In this document: one piece after another, positions 8,979 to 16,100 of the stretch
How the letters are laid out: the number at the start of each line of letters is the position of its first letter
Position numbering within the stretch: position 1 is the first letter of the stretch
IMG/VR virus record: IMGVR_UViG_3300009419_000072
Span: 1 to 27,830 of that record
Strand: one strand, 5' to 3'
Length of the DNA: 27,830 nt
Source of the DNA: a virus
Notes under the pieces: generated by a model
The model's input: the letters and a program-made list of their open reading frames with translations, nothing else
Databases searched by the model: none
Told to the model about the DNA's origin: nothing
Translations under genes and position numbers: made by a program

Positions 8979-10178
8979 ATGCCATATATTTTAAAGAAAA
9001 CAGACGGAACTACACTAACAACGGTACAAGATGCATCGATTGATAGCTCAACTGGATTAACCTTTGTAGGTAGAAACTATTCAGGATACGGTCAGCCTGT
9101 TGAAGAAAACTTTGTTAAGCTTCTTGAAAATTTTTCAAATACTTCGCAACCATCTAAACCTGTTCAAGGACAATTATGGTTTGATAAAACTTCATCTGTT
9201 AGACGTCTACTAGTTTGTTATGATGGAACAAATTTTAGAGATGTGTCAAACGTTCCGTATGGCACAACTGAACCTGCCAATCCACAAACTGGTGATCTAT
9301 GGTGGGACTCTTTTAACAGTCAAATTAAAGTTTATAATTCTGTTGATAACTCTTGGACAGCAAGTCAACCATATGGTGGCGCAAGTAGTTCTTGGGATTT
9401 TGGACGAGTTGAAGATTCAAATTCAAATAACCAAAATGCAATTAAAGGTCTATCTGGCAACACAGTAATGCTAATGATTTCTAATACAAGGTATGTTCCT
9501 AATTCAGTTACAGGACTTGATATTAGATTCCCTAATGTTAAAACAGGTATTACTTTTCCTAATGCCGATCCAGTTACCGGTAGTTCGGCAGCGTCTACTT
9601 CTACTGGATATATTCTTTGGGGAACAGCGGCAGAATCTTTGATTACTCAAAAGATAGACTTACAACCTACCAATGATACAGGTCTGCATTACATTCCGTT
9701 TGCTACAGCTACAACTGGTCAAAATAACTTATACACCACAAGTACATTTAGTTTTAACCCTACTACCAATGTTTTAAATGTTACTGCGGCTAGTGCCTTA
9801 TATGCTGACATTGCAGAACGTTACGAAGCAGATGCAGTCTACGAACCCGGCACCGTTTTAATGATTGGCGGCGAAAAAGAAGTTACTATTGCCTGCTTTA
9901 GTGCTACGACAGCGGTAGCAGGTATTGTGTCTACAAAACCCGCTTATATGATGAATTCTGAGGCAGGATCCGACGAAACTCACCCCTATATTGCCTTAAA
10001 AGGCCGAGTTCCTTGCAAGATTTGTGGCCCTGTTAAGAAAGGCGACCTACTAGTTGCTAGCGGATACAAACACGGCTACGCTACCAAGAAGCAAGATCAC
10101 GACAGTTCGGATGCTGTAATAGGAAAAGCCCTACAAGATTTTGCAGGGCCTTTTGGAGTTATTGAAGTTAAAGTTTAA
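8979..10178 (+). CDS. Fibre-like virion protein with peptidase-G2-like C-terminal domain, 399 aa
   Basis: The first ~115 residues repeat the GRNYSGYG / GQLWFD / GDLWWD module of the preceding gene. A middle beta-rich region follows. From about residue 275 the sequence ADIAERYEADAVYEPGTVLM, then KGRVPCKICGPVKKGDLLVA, and a final GPFGVIEVKV resembles the peptidase G2 (autoproteolytic intramolecular chaperone) tail found on phage fibres and spikes. In that family the C-terminal part helps trimerisation and may cleave itself off; whether this one cleaves cannot be told here. AAGAAG lies shortly before the ATG. The stop codon overlaps the stop of thyA on the opposite strand. Module calls are from memory of the families. 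Confidence 0.65.
   Translation: MPYILKKTDGTTLTTVQDASIDSSTGLTFVGRNYSGYGQPVEENFVKLLENFSNTSQPSKPVQGQLWFDKTSSVRRLLVCYDGTNFRDVSNVPYGTTEPANPQTGDLWWDSFNSQIKVYNSVDNSWTASQPYGGASSSWDFGRVEDSNSNNQNAIKGLSGNTVMLMISNTRYVPNSVTGLDIRFPNVKTGITFPNADPVTGSSAASTSTGYILWGTAAESLITQKIDLQPTNDTGLHYIPFATATTGQNNLYTTSTFSFNPTTNVLNVTAASALYADIAERYEADAVYEPGTVLMIGGEKEVTIACFSATTAVAGIVSTKPAYMMNSEAGSDETHPYIALKGRVPCKICGPVKKGDLLVASGYKHGYATKKQDHDSSDAVIGKALQDFAGPFGVIEVKV
10124..10154. terminator. Possible bidirectional terminator at the convergent gene junction
   Basis: GCCCT (10128-10132) pairs with AGGGC (10145-10149) around a 12-base loop, and flanking AAAA/TTTT extends the stem with one bulged base. On the minus strand it would follow the thyA stop by about 25 bases and run into TTTTCC. 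On the plus strand it lies just inside the coding region and its T-run is short. Weak support. Confidence 0.35.
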
Positions 10179-11059
10179 ACCGCCATTGGTGCTTTGATAG
10201 CATCGTGGCTTTCATATCCTACTAATTCAATATCGTCCATTTCAAAATCTGTAATAACTCCTACATCAGGATTCAACTGTAAAGTTGGTAACGGTAGGGG
10301 TTTTCTTTTGAGTTGTTCTTTAACTTGCTCAACATGGTTACTATAGATATGGGCATCGCCAATTGAAATAATTAAGTCGCCTACTTCTAAGTTACATACC
10401 TGTGCAAGCAAGTGTGTGAATAATGCATATGATGCAATATTAAATGGAATACCAAGGAACATATCTGCAGAACGTTGATACATCTGACAACTTAGTTTTC
10501 CGTTGTTGACATAGAATTGTGCCATCATGTGGCAAGGCGGCAACGCCATTAGATCAATTTCACCAGGATTCCATGCTGTAATAATATGTCTGCGGCTGTA
10601 TGGATCTTCTTTTAATCCTGCAATTAACTCTAGCAATTGATCGTGATTTTGTAGAACAACTTTGTTAATACGTATTAATGGTTTGCGCCATCTACGCCAT
10701 TGTACCCCGTACACTCTGCCAAGATCAGATGCGTTACGTTGATGACGACGATTAATCCAGTAGTCAGCTGTAACGTTATCGGTCCAAATAGTTCTCTTGC
10801 TAGTATCTCGGGTTCCGTGCAAAATCTCAGCAAGGCGTCTTTCGTCTCCGCTTCCTTCGATGAACCACAACAATTCACTTACCACGGCCTTCCATGCTAA
10901 TTTTTTTGTAGTAACAGCGGGAAATCCTTCTGTAAGATCGAATCGCATTTGCAATCCAAAAATACTTTTGGTGCCAACACCTGTTCGGTCCGGCCGATCA
11001 TCGCCGTTATCTAAAATGTTCTTCAATGCGTCTAGATAAACTTTTTCTGGATGTGTCAT
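10175..11059 (-). CDS. thyA: Thymidylate synthase
   Basis: Converts dUMP to dTMP using methylenetetrahydrofolate. At 294 aa it is slightly longer than the 264-residue E. coli enzyme. Visible landmarks are DRTGVGT (residues 22-28), DPYSRRHI (152-159) with the paired arginines that bind phosphate, ALPPCHMMAQF with catalytic Cys176, QRSADMFLG (195-203), GIPFNIASY with Asn207, and DAHIYSNH (235-242). Asn207 is the residue that selects dUMP; dCMP hydroxymethylases have Asp there, so this is a true thymidylate synthase. It overlaps the upstream folA stop by four bases (ATGA), so the pair that makes and recycles the folate is co-translated. Its stop overlaps the plus-strand stop at 10176-10178. Confidence 0.96.
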   Translation of the reverse strand: MTHPEKVYLDALKNILDNGDDRPDRTGVGTKSIFGLQMRFDLTEGFPAVTTKKLAWKAVVSELLWFIEGSGDERRLAEILHGTRDTSKRTIWTDNVTADYWINRRHQRNASDLGRVYGVQWRRWRKPLIRINKVVLQNHDQLLELIAGLKEDPYSRRHIITAWNPGEIDLMALPPCHMMAQFYVNNGKLSCQMYQRSADMFLGIPFNIASYALFTHLLAQVCNLEVGDLIISIGDAHIYSNHVEQVKEQLKRKPLPLPTLQLNPDVGVITDFEMDDIELVGYESHDAIKAPMAV

Positions 11060-11532
11060 AGATTATATTCTTTTATAGTATATTTTACTGGTTCAGTAAA
11101 TGTAACATGTTCTTTTACTTTTGTAAAGTGATTTTTTACATAGGTTAAATCAAAGAACTTATCGCAGGTGTACTCTGCATCAATTTCTGTTACATAAAAT
11201 CGATCAATAATATCAAGGTATTGCTCATAAATGGCACTTCCGCCTATGATGAATATTTCTTTATCGGGATATTCTACAGAACAGTAATCTAATGCACTAC
11301 CACAATCGTCAAAAGTGTGATCGCCTAGTTCTCTCTTTCTGCTTATCACTACATTAATTCTATTAGGTAAAGATTTGCCCAAGCTATCGTATGTAGTTGA
11401 TCCCATAATGACAACTTGGTTAGTAGTCATTTGTTTAAACCAATTCATATCGCCCTTAAGGCGAGGCCAGGGCATCTGACCATTAAATCCGATGCCCTGG
11501 TTTTTCTCTACTGCTACTAAACAGTTAATCAT
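11056..11532 (-). CDS. folA: Dihydrofolate reductase
   Basis: Reduces dihydrofolate with NADPH, regenerating the cofactor consumed by thymidylate synthase. The 158-residue length is normal for the family. Motifs in order are GIGFNGQMPW (residues 13-22) in the substrate loop, the acidic Asp28 in KGDMNWFK, MGSTTYDSLG and LPNRINVVISR in the NADPH-binding region, and IIGGSAIYEQYL (95-106). MGSTT replaces the more usual MGRKT, a small departure. The start shares four bases with the stop of the upstream 197-residue gene and the stop shares four bases with thyA, so all three are translationally linked. The folA-thyA order mirrors frd-td of T4. Confidence 0.94.
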   Translation of the reverse strand: MINCLVAVEKNQGIGFNGQMPWPRLKGDMNWFKQMTTNQVVIMGSTTYDSLGKSLPNRINVVISRKRELGDHTFDDCGSALDYCSVEYPDKEIFIIGGSAIYEQYLDIIDRFYVTEIDAEYTCDKFFDLTYVKNHFTKVKEHVTFTEPVKYTIKEYNL

Positions 11533-12122
11533 TCAACGTCGGCTACAACTTCTTTCTTTTTGCTCTTCGGCGGATCGATTGCATCTGCTTGTTTACGCAA
11601 AACCTGAGCTTGCTTAAACAATGCATCTGCTTTACTACGCATTTGGGCAGGAGAAAGATCATCTGCTGGGATATCTTCTACAATTGGAGCAGGCTCCAAT
11701 GTTGGATCAACAGTTTTCTTAGTACGCGGATTTGGATTGATACCATCCGTAACAGCAAGTTCATCAATTGTAACACCTTTTTGCTCGGCAATAATAGTGT
11801 TCAATTCACTTAACAATACAGATTGATTAGACGATGGAGTCATCAACACACCATTAGTTGGAACCTTCTTAAGGTGTCCGCCATTGTGTAATGCGTGTAA
11901 CATAACATTTCCATCTGGGAAGCGACGAACAGCAAGGATGTCTGCAAGTTCGTTTGCTTGTTGTCCACTGGTTTCCTGAATTAAATTCATTAAAGAATCG
12001 TGCCACGAATCAGGAAGTCCGTTTGTTCCAATTACAAGAGCACTACCTGAATCGCCTGGTAGCGTTCTGTAAGCAACGGCAATTTTAGCGCCGTTGTTTT
12101 TCATTTTTCCTATATGTTTCAT
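11529..12122 (-). CDS. Conserved-type phage protein of unknown function, 197 aa
   Basis: Begins MKHIGKMKNNGAKIAVAYRT and continues LPGDSGSALVIGTNGLPDSW, a globular N-terminal half of about 110 residues. A linker rich in Pro and Thr follows (KTVDPTLEPAPIVEDIP) and then a Lys/Ala/Gln helical tail (SKADALFKQAQVLRKQADA) ending in SKKKEVVADVE. I recall similar hypothetical proteins in T4-like aquatic phages but know no function. AGGA lies just upstream of the ATG, and the stop overlaps folA by four bases. It sits in the moxR/VWA-to-thyA gene series. The lysine-rich tail could contact nucleic acid or a partner, but that is a guess. Confidence 0.6.
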   Translation of the reverse strand: MKHIGKMKNNGAKIAVAYRTLPGDSGSALVIGTNGLPDSWHDSLMNLIQETSGQQANELADILAVRRFPDGNVMLHALHNGGHLKKVPTNGVLMTPSSNQSVLLSELNTIIAEQKGVTIDELAVTDGINPNPRTKKTVDPTLEPAPIVEDIPADDLSPAQMRSKADALFKQAQVLRKQADAIDPPKSKKKEVVADVE

Positions 12123-12132
12123 TATAGGTTCC

Positions 12133-12384
12133 TTATTCTGCTGTTGGTGCAGGTTGCTCAGCAGAAGTTTGTGCTGGTGCTACAGCAGTTAAGAATGTAT
12201 TCAAACGATCGAATACACTTCCGACAGCAGTTGCTTCGGCGGCGCCAAATGCTCCACGGCGTACAGCAGTATCAATGATAGCACGGATGTTTTGCAAATC
12301 TGCAATGTTTAATTCTGGTTGTGCTGGTGCTTGTTCTCCGCCAACGTCTTGGCTCGGTACTTGCGCTTGTTCAATATTTTCCAT
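12133..12384 (-). CDS. Small Ala/Gln/Pro-rich protein, 83 aa, unknown function
   Basis: A short protein with low-complexity ends (SQDVGGEQAPAQPE and APAQTSAEQPAPTAE) around a helical core (LNIADLQNIRAIIDTAVRRG, then AFGAAEATAVGSVFDRLNTF). The core looks like one small helical hairpin domain. AAGGAAC is a clear ribosome site upstream. It lies between two other small genes in one transcript direction with 10-16 base gaps. No family recognised. A virion or regulatory adaptor is possible, but nothing in the sequence decides it. Confidence 0.55.
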   Translation of the reverse strand: MENIEQAQVPSQDVGGEQAPAQPELNIADLQNIRAIIDTAVRRGAFGAAEATAVGSVFDRLNTFLTAVAPAQTSAEQPAPTAE

Positions 12385-12399
12385 TTAAAAAGTTCCTTT

Positions 12400-12678
12400 T
12401 TATTTTTTATGAATGTAAGGGCAACCTAAAGTTAGCATTGTGATTTCTCGAGAATCTTCAATACCAATTTCAATTACTTCGACCATCTTTTTATTTTGGT
12501 CAAGAGCAATTGTCTTTTTAATTGCGTACCTACTATTTAAGTGGTAGTTAATCCAGTGGTCTAATAATTTGATATCAACTAAATCCACTTGTAATTTAGA
12601 AAAATGCTCGGGAATAAAGCTCAGTTTTCTGAGCTTTAAAATTCCCAATGGGTTTACTTCACCTCTACTTAGAGCCAT
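12400..12678 (-). CDS. Hypothetical protein, 92 aa
   Basis: Encodes a mixed alpha/beta small protein (start MALSRGEVNPLGILKLRKLS, end CPYIHKK). It begins two bases after the stop of the metallopeptidase-like/VWA gene, so it is probably translated from the same message. No signal peptide, membrane segment or known motif. The two cysteine/histidine residues at the end are too few for a clear metal site. Function unknown. Confidence 0.55.
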   Translation of the reverse strand: MALSRGEVNPLGILKLRKLSFIPEHFSKLQVDLVDIKLLDHWINYHLNSRYAIKKTIALDQNKKMVEVIEIGIEDSREITMLTLGCPYIHKK

Positions 12679-12680
12679 AC

Positions 12681-13937
12681 TTATTCTTTATAGTAAGCAG
12701 TTTGTCCAAACGGTGCAACAATACTATCGTTGCCATGCACAATAAACAGGCTTTCGCAGTAGTTTTCGTCGCCCCAGCTACCACAAGGATAACCGTCTGT
12801 AAACATAATGAAGCGTTTTGGCTCGATGCCCTGATCCTTCATAAATTCATAGTTTACGTCAAAGTCAGTACCACCACCGCCTTTGCATTCGTAATCCATA
12901 ATTTCATCGGCGGTGTCACCAGTAAATTGTTTGTAGCCGTATACACTGGTATCAAACGTCCACAAGTCCAATTTAAAATCAACGTATTCGTCCATAATGC
13001 CTTTGACTTCGCTCAAGAAGTCTTTTGCCATTTTGTCTGAAATACTACCAGACATGTCAATTGCTACAGACACATCGATAGTTTCTTCATTCATCATACC
13101 CGGCAAGATAGCACCGCAATGCTGACTCTTACGGTTAGGACGCTGGAAACTAAAGTTACTCTTAATGATGCTCTGGATGTTCATACGCAACATTTGGCGC
13201 CAGTCCATCTTAGGCTCAGTGAACTGTTGGATCATACGTGCAACACCTGCAGGAACTTTGCCTGCACCTGCGGCTTGGGCGGCCGCAACCATTGCTTCTT
13301 TAATCTCGTCTTTAATTGCTTTCTTTTCTTCAGCAGTTAACTTTGGACGCTTGCCCTTGCCTTCTTTGTCGCCGTCTTCGCCGTCTTCGTTTTCGCCATC
13401 GCCTTCGCCGTCAAGGTGCTCGTCTAACAATTCCCCAAGTGCGCTGATATCGATCTTGTCTGCTTTTTCATACAAGTCATCATAAATTTCTTCGTAGCTC
13501 TTACCACGATATTTGTTATCCTGATAGATTTTAATCCAATCTGGCACTTCACCGATGCGTTCATCTTTACAGATTTGGTTAACAGCATAGTCAGCGGCAA
13601 TGTTAGACAATGTAGGATCGCGGAAGTCGCGTCGGCCCATATGGTCAAACACATTATGAAGAACTTCGTGTGCAAAGCCAAACTCTGCCTGCTTAGGAGT
13701 GAGCTTGTTTACAAAGTCGTTATTGTAATAGAAGTGACGACCGTCTGTTGCAAGTGTGCCACACCACTCCGTCGCATCAACAAGTTTCAAACGAGTTGCA
13801 AGATTACCGAAGAATGGATGACGCAACAGCAAACCAATACGTGCTGTAATTAGTTTTTCAACAATTTTATTCTTTTCAGCGGCTGTAAAATCACGCTTTT
13901 GAATAGTATTCTTTTTGGATGAGGATGTAGTTGCCAT
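12681..13937 (-). CDS. Metallopeptidase-like protein with VWA domain (DUF2201 type), partner of the MoxR ATPase
   Basis: A 418-residue protein with two recognisable parts. Residues about 20-150 contain HEVLHNVFDHMGRR with His90, Glu91, His94 and a third His99, the zinc-peptidase-like pattern of the DUF2201 N-terminal family. Residues 176-200 are a very acidic Gly/Glu/Asp linker followed by basic KGKGKRPK. From about residue 285 a VWA-like domain shows DVSVAIDMSGSIS (MIDAS motif DxSGS at 294-298), GGGGTDF (353-359) and FTDGYP (379-384). In bacteria such VWA proteins work with MoxR AAA+ ATPases to remodel or activate protein complexes. The MoxR gene lies directly upstream, separated by a terminator and a promoter, so the two can be expressed at different levels. 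The phage target is unknown, and proteolysis is not shown. Confidence 0.85.
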   Translation of the reverse strand: MATTSSSKKNTIQKRDFTAAEKNKIVEKLITARIGLLLRHPFFGNLATRLKLVDATEWCGTLATDGRHFYYNNDFVNKLTPKQAEFGFAHEVLHNVFDHMGRRDFRDPTLSNIAADYAVNQICKDERIGEVPDWIKIYQDNKYRGKSYEEIYDDLYEKADKIDISALGELLDEHLDGEGDGENEDGEDGDKEGKGKRPKLTAEEKKAIKDEIKEAMVAAAQAAGAGKVPAGVARMIQQFTEPKMDWRQMLRMNIQSIIKSNFSFQRPNRKSQHCGAILPGMMNEETIDVSVAIDMSGSISDKMAKDFLSEVKGIMDEYVDFKLDLWTFDTSVYGYKQFTGDTADEIMDYECKGGGGTDFDVNYEFMKDQGIEPKRFIMFTDGYPCGSWGDENYCESLFIVHGNDSIVAPFGQTAYYKE

Positions 13938-13964
13938 TGTATGTCCTGTTTAGTGTATGTACTT

Positions 13965-13993
13965 ATTATACACTCAAAATAGAAAAAGAGCAA
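13965..13993 (-). promoter_or_regulatory. Putative sigma-70 promoter for the VWA gene
   Basis: On the minus strand TATAAT (13965-13970) lies 17 bases from TTGCTC (13988-13993). The -10 is perfect but the -35 matches only its first three bases. Transcription would start near 13958, about 20 bases before the ATG at 13937, with AGGA in the leader. It sits immediately after the hairpin that ends moxR. Confidence 0.5.
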
Positions 13994-13997
13994 GTAG

Positions 13998-14019
13998 AAA
14001 AGGCCCTTGCGGGCCTTTT
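13998..14019. terminator. Rho-independent terminator after moxR, T-rich on both sides
   Basis: GGCCC (14002-14006), loop TTGC, then GGGCC (14011-14015), extended by AAAA/TTTT pairs on the flanks. T-rich tracts follow on both strands. It abuts the moxR stop codon (14020-14022), so it should end the moxR transcript before the VWA promoter. Confidence 0.8.
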
Positions 14020-15099
14020 TTATTCCATTGCCTGGATAATAAACTTACCATATTTGTCATGGAAACGGTCAAAGTTCTTCAACTTAGACGCATCAAACGG
14101 CAGGTGATAGTTAGTCAACGCAACCTTTGCACCCATAACAACCAGCTCGGTTGGGAAATTATCCATCATAAAGCCAAAGAAATTGTCTGCCATGGCATCC
14201 CAATCTTTAACTTTCTTCTCATGAGCAGTTTGGAGCTCGTAACACATAGACACAGTAAGTGAATACATCGCAGAGATTTCTTTGATATTGCACTTTTCTA
14301 CTTTGCCAGACAGAATGTCTTCTGGTTTAGGCATCTGTTTAGCAACCTTACGGTGAGCCATGAACTTAACAGCAAGGCCTTCACCAATTGCACCTGCAAC
14401 CAAATCAGTCAAAGTACCTTCTGGCAAGTCGTCGTCTTCCAACAACTCGGAAACAAACGACCAGCTACGTGGAGTAGCAAAGGCACGCGAGCTAGACTTT
14501 GGATCAAAGTCGTACAAGTCTTGTTTGGCAAAGCCAACATAACCAACAACTTGTTCGTGAACCTTGTTCTTAACAGCCCATTCTTGCCAGTCTTCGAAGT
14601 CCGACTTCAGTTCCAAGTGAACAAAACGGTTAGCCAACGGAGCAGGCATACGATAAGTAACACCTTTGTCCGATTCACGATTACCTGCGGCAACAATACT
14701 AACACCTTTTGGCAGTACATAAGTACCAACACGGCGGTTAAGCACCAACTGGAAAGCCGCCGCTTGGGTAGCAGGAGCCGCAGAGTTCAATTCATCCAAG
14801 AACAGGATAGCAGTAGACTCTGGATCAGTGGGCAATTCTGCAGGAGGAGCCCAAGTCATTGTATTTTCGGTGGAGTTGTAATAAGGAATACCCTTAATAT
14901 CGGTGGGTTCCCAAAGGCTCAATCGAACGTCAATAACGTCACGACCTTGTTCGTCGCCAATTTGTTTAACAATATCGGACTTGCCGATACCGGGAGGACC
15001 CCACATAAACACGGGTCGTTGAATTTTGACACACTTACGAATAGAACGTTTAGCTTCGTTAGGAGTGACTGTGCGATTTGAAGAAATTTGCTCTGCCAT
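14020..15099 (-). CDS. MoxR-family AAA+ ATPase
   Basis: A 359-residue single-domain AAA+ protein. It shows Walker A GPPGIGKS (residues 34-41), Walker B ILFLDELNSA (98-107, with Asp102-Glu103), a sensor-1 stretch VAAGNRESD (136-144) and an arginine-finger region PLANRFVHLEL (154-164). These fit the MoxR/CoxD type, ATP-driven remodellers usually encoded next to a VWA protein, as here. The start at 15099 is the only sensible ATG. It lacks a strong Shine-Dalgarno but carries the leader AAAGCGTAAAATGGCA, seen again at 18205-18220. Its own ideal sigma-70 promoter lies in the end of the upstream gene, and a strong terminator abuts its stop, so it can be a one-gene transcript. The substrate in infection is unknown. 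Confidence 0.88.
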   Translation of the reverse strand: MAEQISSNRTVTPNEAKRSIRKCVKIQRPVFMWGPPGIGKSDIVKQIGDEQGRDVIDVRLSLWEPTDIKGIPYYNSTENTMTWAPPAELPTDPESTAILFLDELNSAAPATQAAAFQLVLNRRVGTYVLPKGVSIVAAGNRESDKGVTYRMPAPLANRFVHLELKSDFEDWQEWAVKNKVHEQVVGYVGFAKQDLYDFDPKSSSRAFATPRSWSFVSELLEDDDLPEGTLTDLVAGAIGEGLAVKFMAHRKVAKQMPKPEDILSGKVEKCNIKEISAMYSLTVSMCYELQTAHEKKVKDWDAMADNFFGFMMDNFPTELVVMGAKVALTNYHLPFDASKLKNFDRFHDKYGKFIIQAME

Positions 15100-15161
15100 T
15101 TTACGCTTTCAAAAATGAGTTGGATTAAACTACTGAGTGCAGTGTGCTTCAGTATGTATTA

Positions 15162-15190
15162 ATTATATACTCATTTAGCGTCTTTGTCAA
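15162..15190 (-). promoter_or_regulatory. Consensus sigma-70 promoter for moxR
   Basis: On the minus strand TTGACA (15185-15190) and TATAAT (15162-15167) are both perfect, with a 17-base spacer. The -35 lies in the last codons of the gene ending at 15171. Transcription would start near 15155, giving a leader of about 55 bases before the moxR ATG. Host RNA polymerase should use this early in infection. Confidence 0.85.
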
Positions 15191-15554
15191 GCGATTTTGC
15201 TTTTGCAGTGGAGAATTTTGCTATGTTGCCGGAAAACAACACTAATTGTACAGCCATTTTTTCGTTAAAAACGAACACATCCTTCTTTTTTACGTACCAA
15301 GGACAAGTTATAAAACGGTCTAACCGGAGAATTAGTTGATTTGTATATTCAACTTCCTCTTCAAAACGGACACGATGCGCTTTAATATATGCAGTTAAAC
15401 GGGCAAACCCTTCGTCAGTTAACTTAAGACCGCCCGGGTCTCTTTTTCTAGGATTTTGCCACCATACAGGGATAAGTTTTCTAATGGATTTTTCGTCAGT
15501 AGGTAAACCTGCTTGTTCAGCAACATACCTTGTTAGTTCAGTCTTCAGATCCAT
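15171..15554 (-). CDS. Hypothetical phage protein, 127 aa
   Basis: Last gene of the MazG/QueE-like/exonuclease series. The sequence is basic and mixed alpha/beta: LIPVWWQNPRKRDPGGLKLT near the start, then YIKAHRVRFEEEVEYTNQLI, ITCPWYVKKKDVFVFNEKMA and a lysine-rich end (KAKSLDKDAK). The compact, charged composition suits a cytoplasmic protein, perhaps binding nucleic acid, but I recognise no family. It overlaps the upstream gene by 17 bases. Its last codons also serve as the -35 region of the moxR promoter, so this stretch is under two constraints. Confidence 0.6.
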   Translation of the reverse strand: MDLKTELTRYVAEQAGLPTDEKSIRKLIPVWWQNPRKRDPGGLKLTDEGFARLTAYIKAHRVRFEEEVEYTNQLILRLDRFITCPWYVKKKDVFVFNEKMAVQLVLFSGNIAKFSTAKAKSLDKDAK

Positions 15555-15837
15555 CGGCTATTTTTTCGCCTGTTGTTAATTTAAAAACGGAGAAGTCTTG
15601 AGTGTTAAACATTTTGTTTAATTTTTCAGCAAGATTATGGGCATGTCCAGCGTTACTAAAACTAACCTTCTTATACTTTGGGCCTAATTGCTGTGCAACT
15701 ATGCTACTTGTTTTGAGGTTAATTGGCTTATCTTGATAAAATACAGCCCAAATGGCATCTGCTTCTAAAACTTGTTCTGTTTTATAAGTCTTTTTATTTG
15801 TAATCTCTAAAAGTACAGTTGGCTTTGGTCTGCTCAT
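15538..15837 (-). CDS. Hypothetical phage protein, 99 aa
   Basis: A 99-residue basic protein (MSRPKPTVLLEITNKKTYKT at the start, TQDFSVFKLTTGEKIADGSE near the end). No motif recognised. It overlaps the next gene by 17 bases, a sign of coupled translation. An inverted repeat lies between its start and the upstream gene. No Shine-Dalgarno is obvious next to its ATG, which falls within an AT-only stretch. Confidence 0.55.
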   Translation of the reverse strand: MSRPKPTVLLEITNKKTYKTEQVLEADAIWAVFYQDKPINLKTSSIVAQQLGPKYKKVSFSNAGHAHNLAEKLNKMFNTQDFSVFKLTTGEKIADGSED

Positions 15838-15838
15838 T

Positions 15839-15870
15839 ATATATACGGTCTCCGAAAAGTGCGTATATAT
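15839..15870. repeat. Inverted repeat ATATATACG / CGTATATAT before a start codon
   Basis: Nine-base arms at 15839-15847 and 15862-15870 are perfect inverted copies around a 14-base loop. The element fills most of the short gap between the start of the 99-residue gene and the stop of the 70-residue gene. It could be an operator or an mRNA hairpin affecting initiation; no T-tract follows, so a terminator is unlikely. Confidence 0.5.
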
Positions 15871-15887
15871 TTACCAAATTTATCAAT

Positions 15888-16100
15888 TTAGAACTCGCCG
15901 CCGTTCATTTTAATAACTATATCTTCAGAAACACCAGCAGATTGATTCTCACCTGCAATACGAGTCATAACAACACTAAGGCTATTCTGCAAGTCAGTTA
16001 CTTCTTTGATAGTTAAGGTAATGTTCTTTTGATTAGTTTTAATTGCTATTCTAGCTTTGTCTAGAAAGTCTTCGATTGGAAAGGTATTAAGATTCTTCAT
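15888..16100 (-). CDS. Small hypothetical phage protein, 70 aa
   Basis: A 70-residue protein with a likely helical middle (KNITLTIKEVTDLQNSLSVV) and the end GVSEDIVIKMNGGEF. I have an impression of similar small proteins in T4-like aquatic phages but no known function. It overlaps the upstream gene by 14 bases and is followed by a roughly 50-base gap holding the inverted repeat at 15839-15870. No membrane or metal-binding features. Confidence 0.6.
   Translation of the reverse strand: MKNLNTFPIEDFLDKARIAIKTNQKNITLTIKEVTDLQNSLSVVMTRIAGENQSAGVSEDIVIKMNGGEF

Noticed and set aside
10175-11059. Thymidylate synthase homologue being a dCMP hydroxymethylase (base hypermodification)
   Set aside because: Asn207 in GIPFNIASY is retained; hydroxymethylases for dCMP have Asp there.
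13119-13485. Plus-strand frames opposite the VWA gene, rich in Ser/Pro/Phe
   Set aside because: They are the reverse reading of the acidic linker of the metallopeptidase-like/VWA protein and lack start signals.
14353-15081. 242-residue plus-strand open frame opposite moxR
   Set aside because: It lies wholly opposite a clear AAA+ ATPase with all motifs, has no ribosome site and reads as low-quality antisense sequence.
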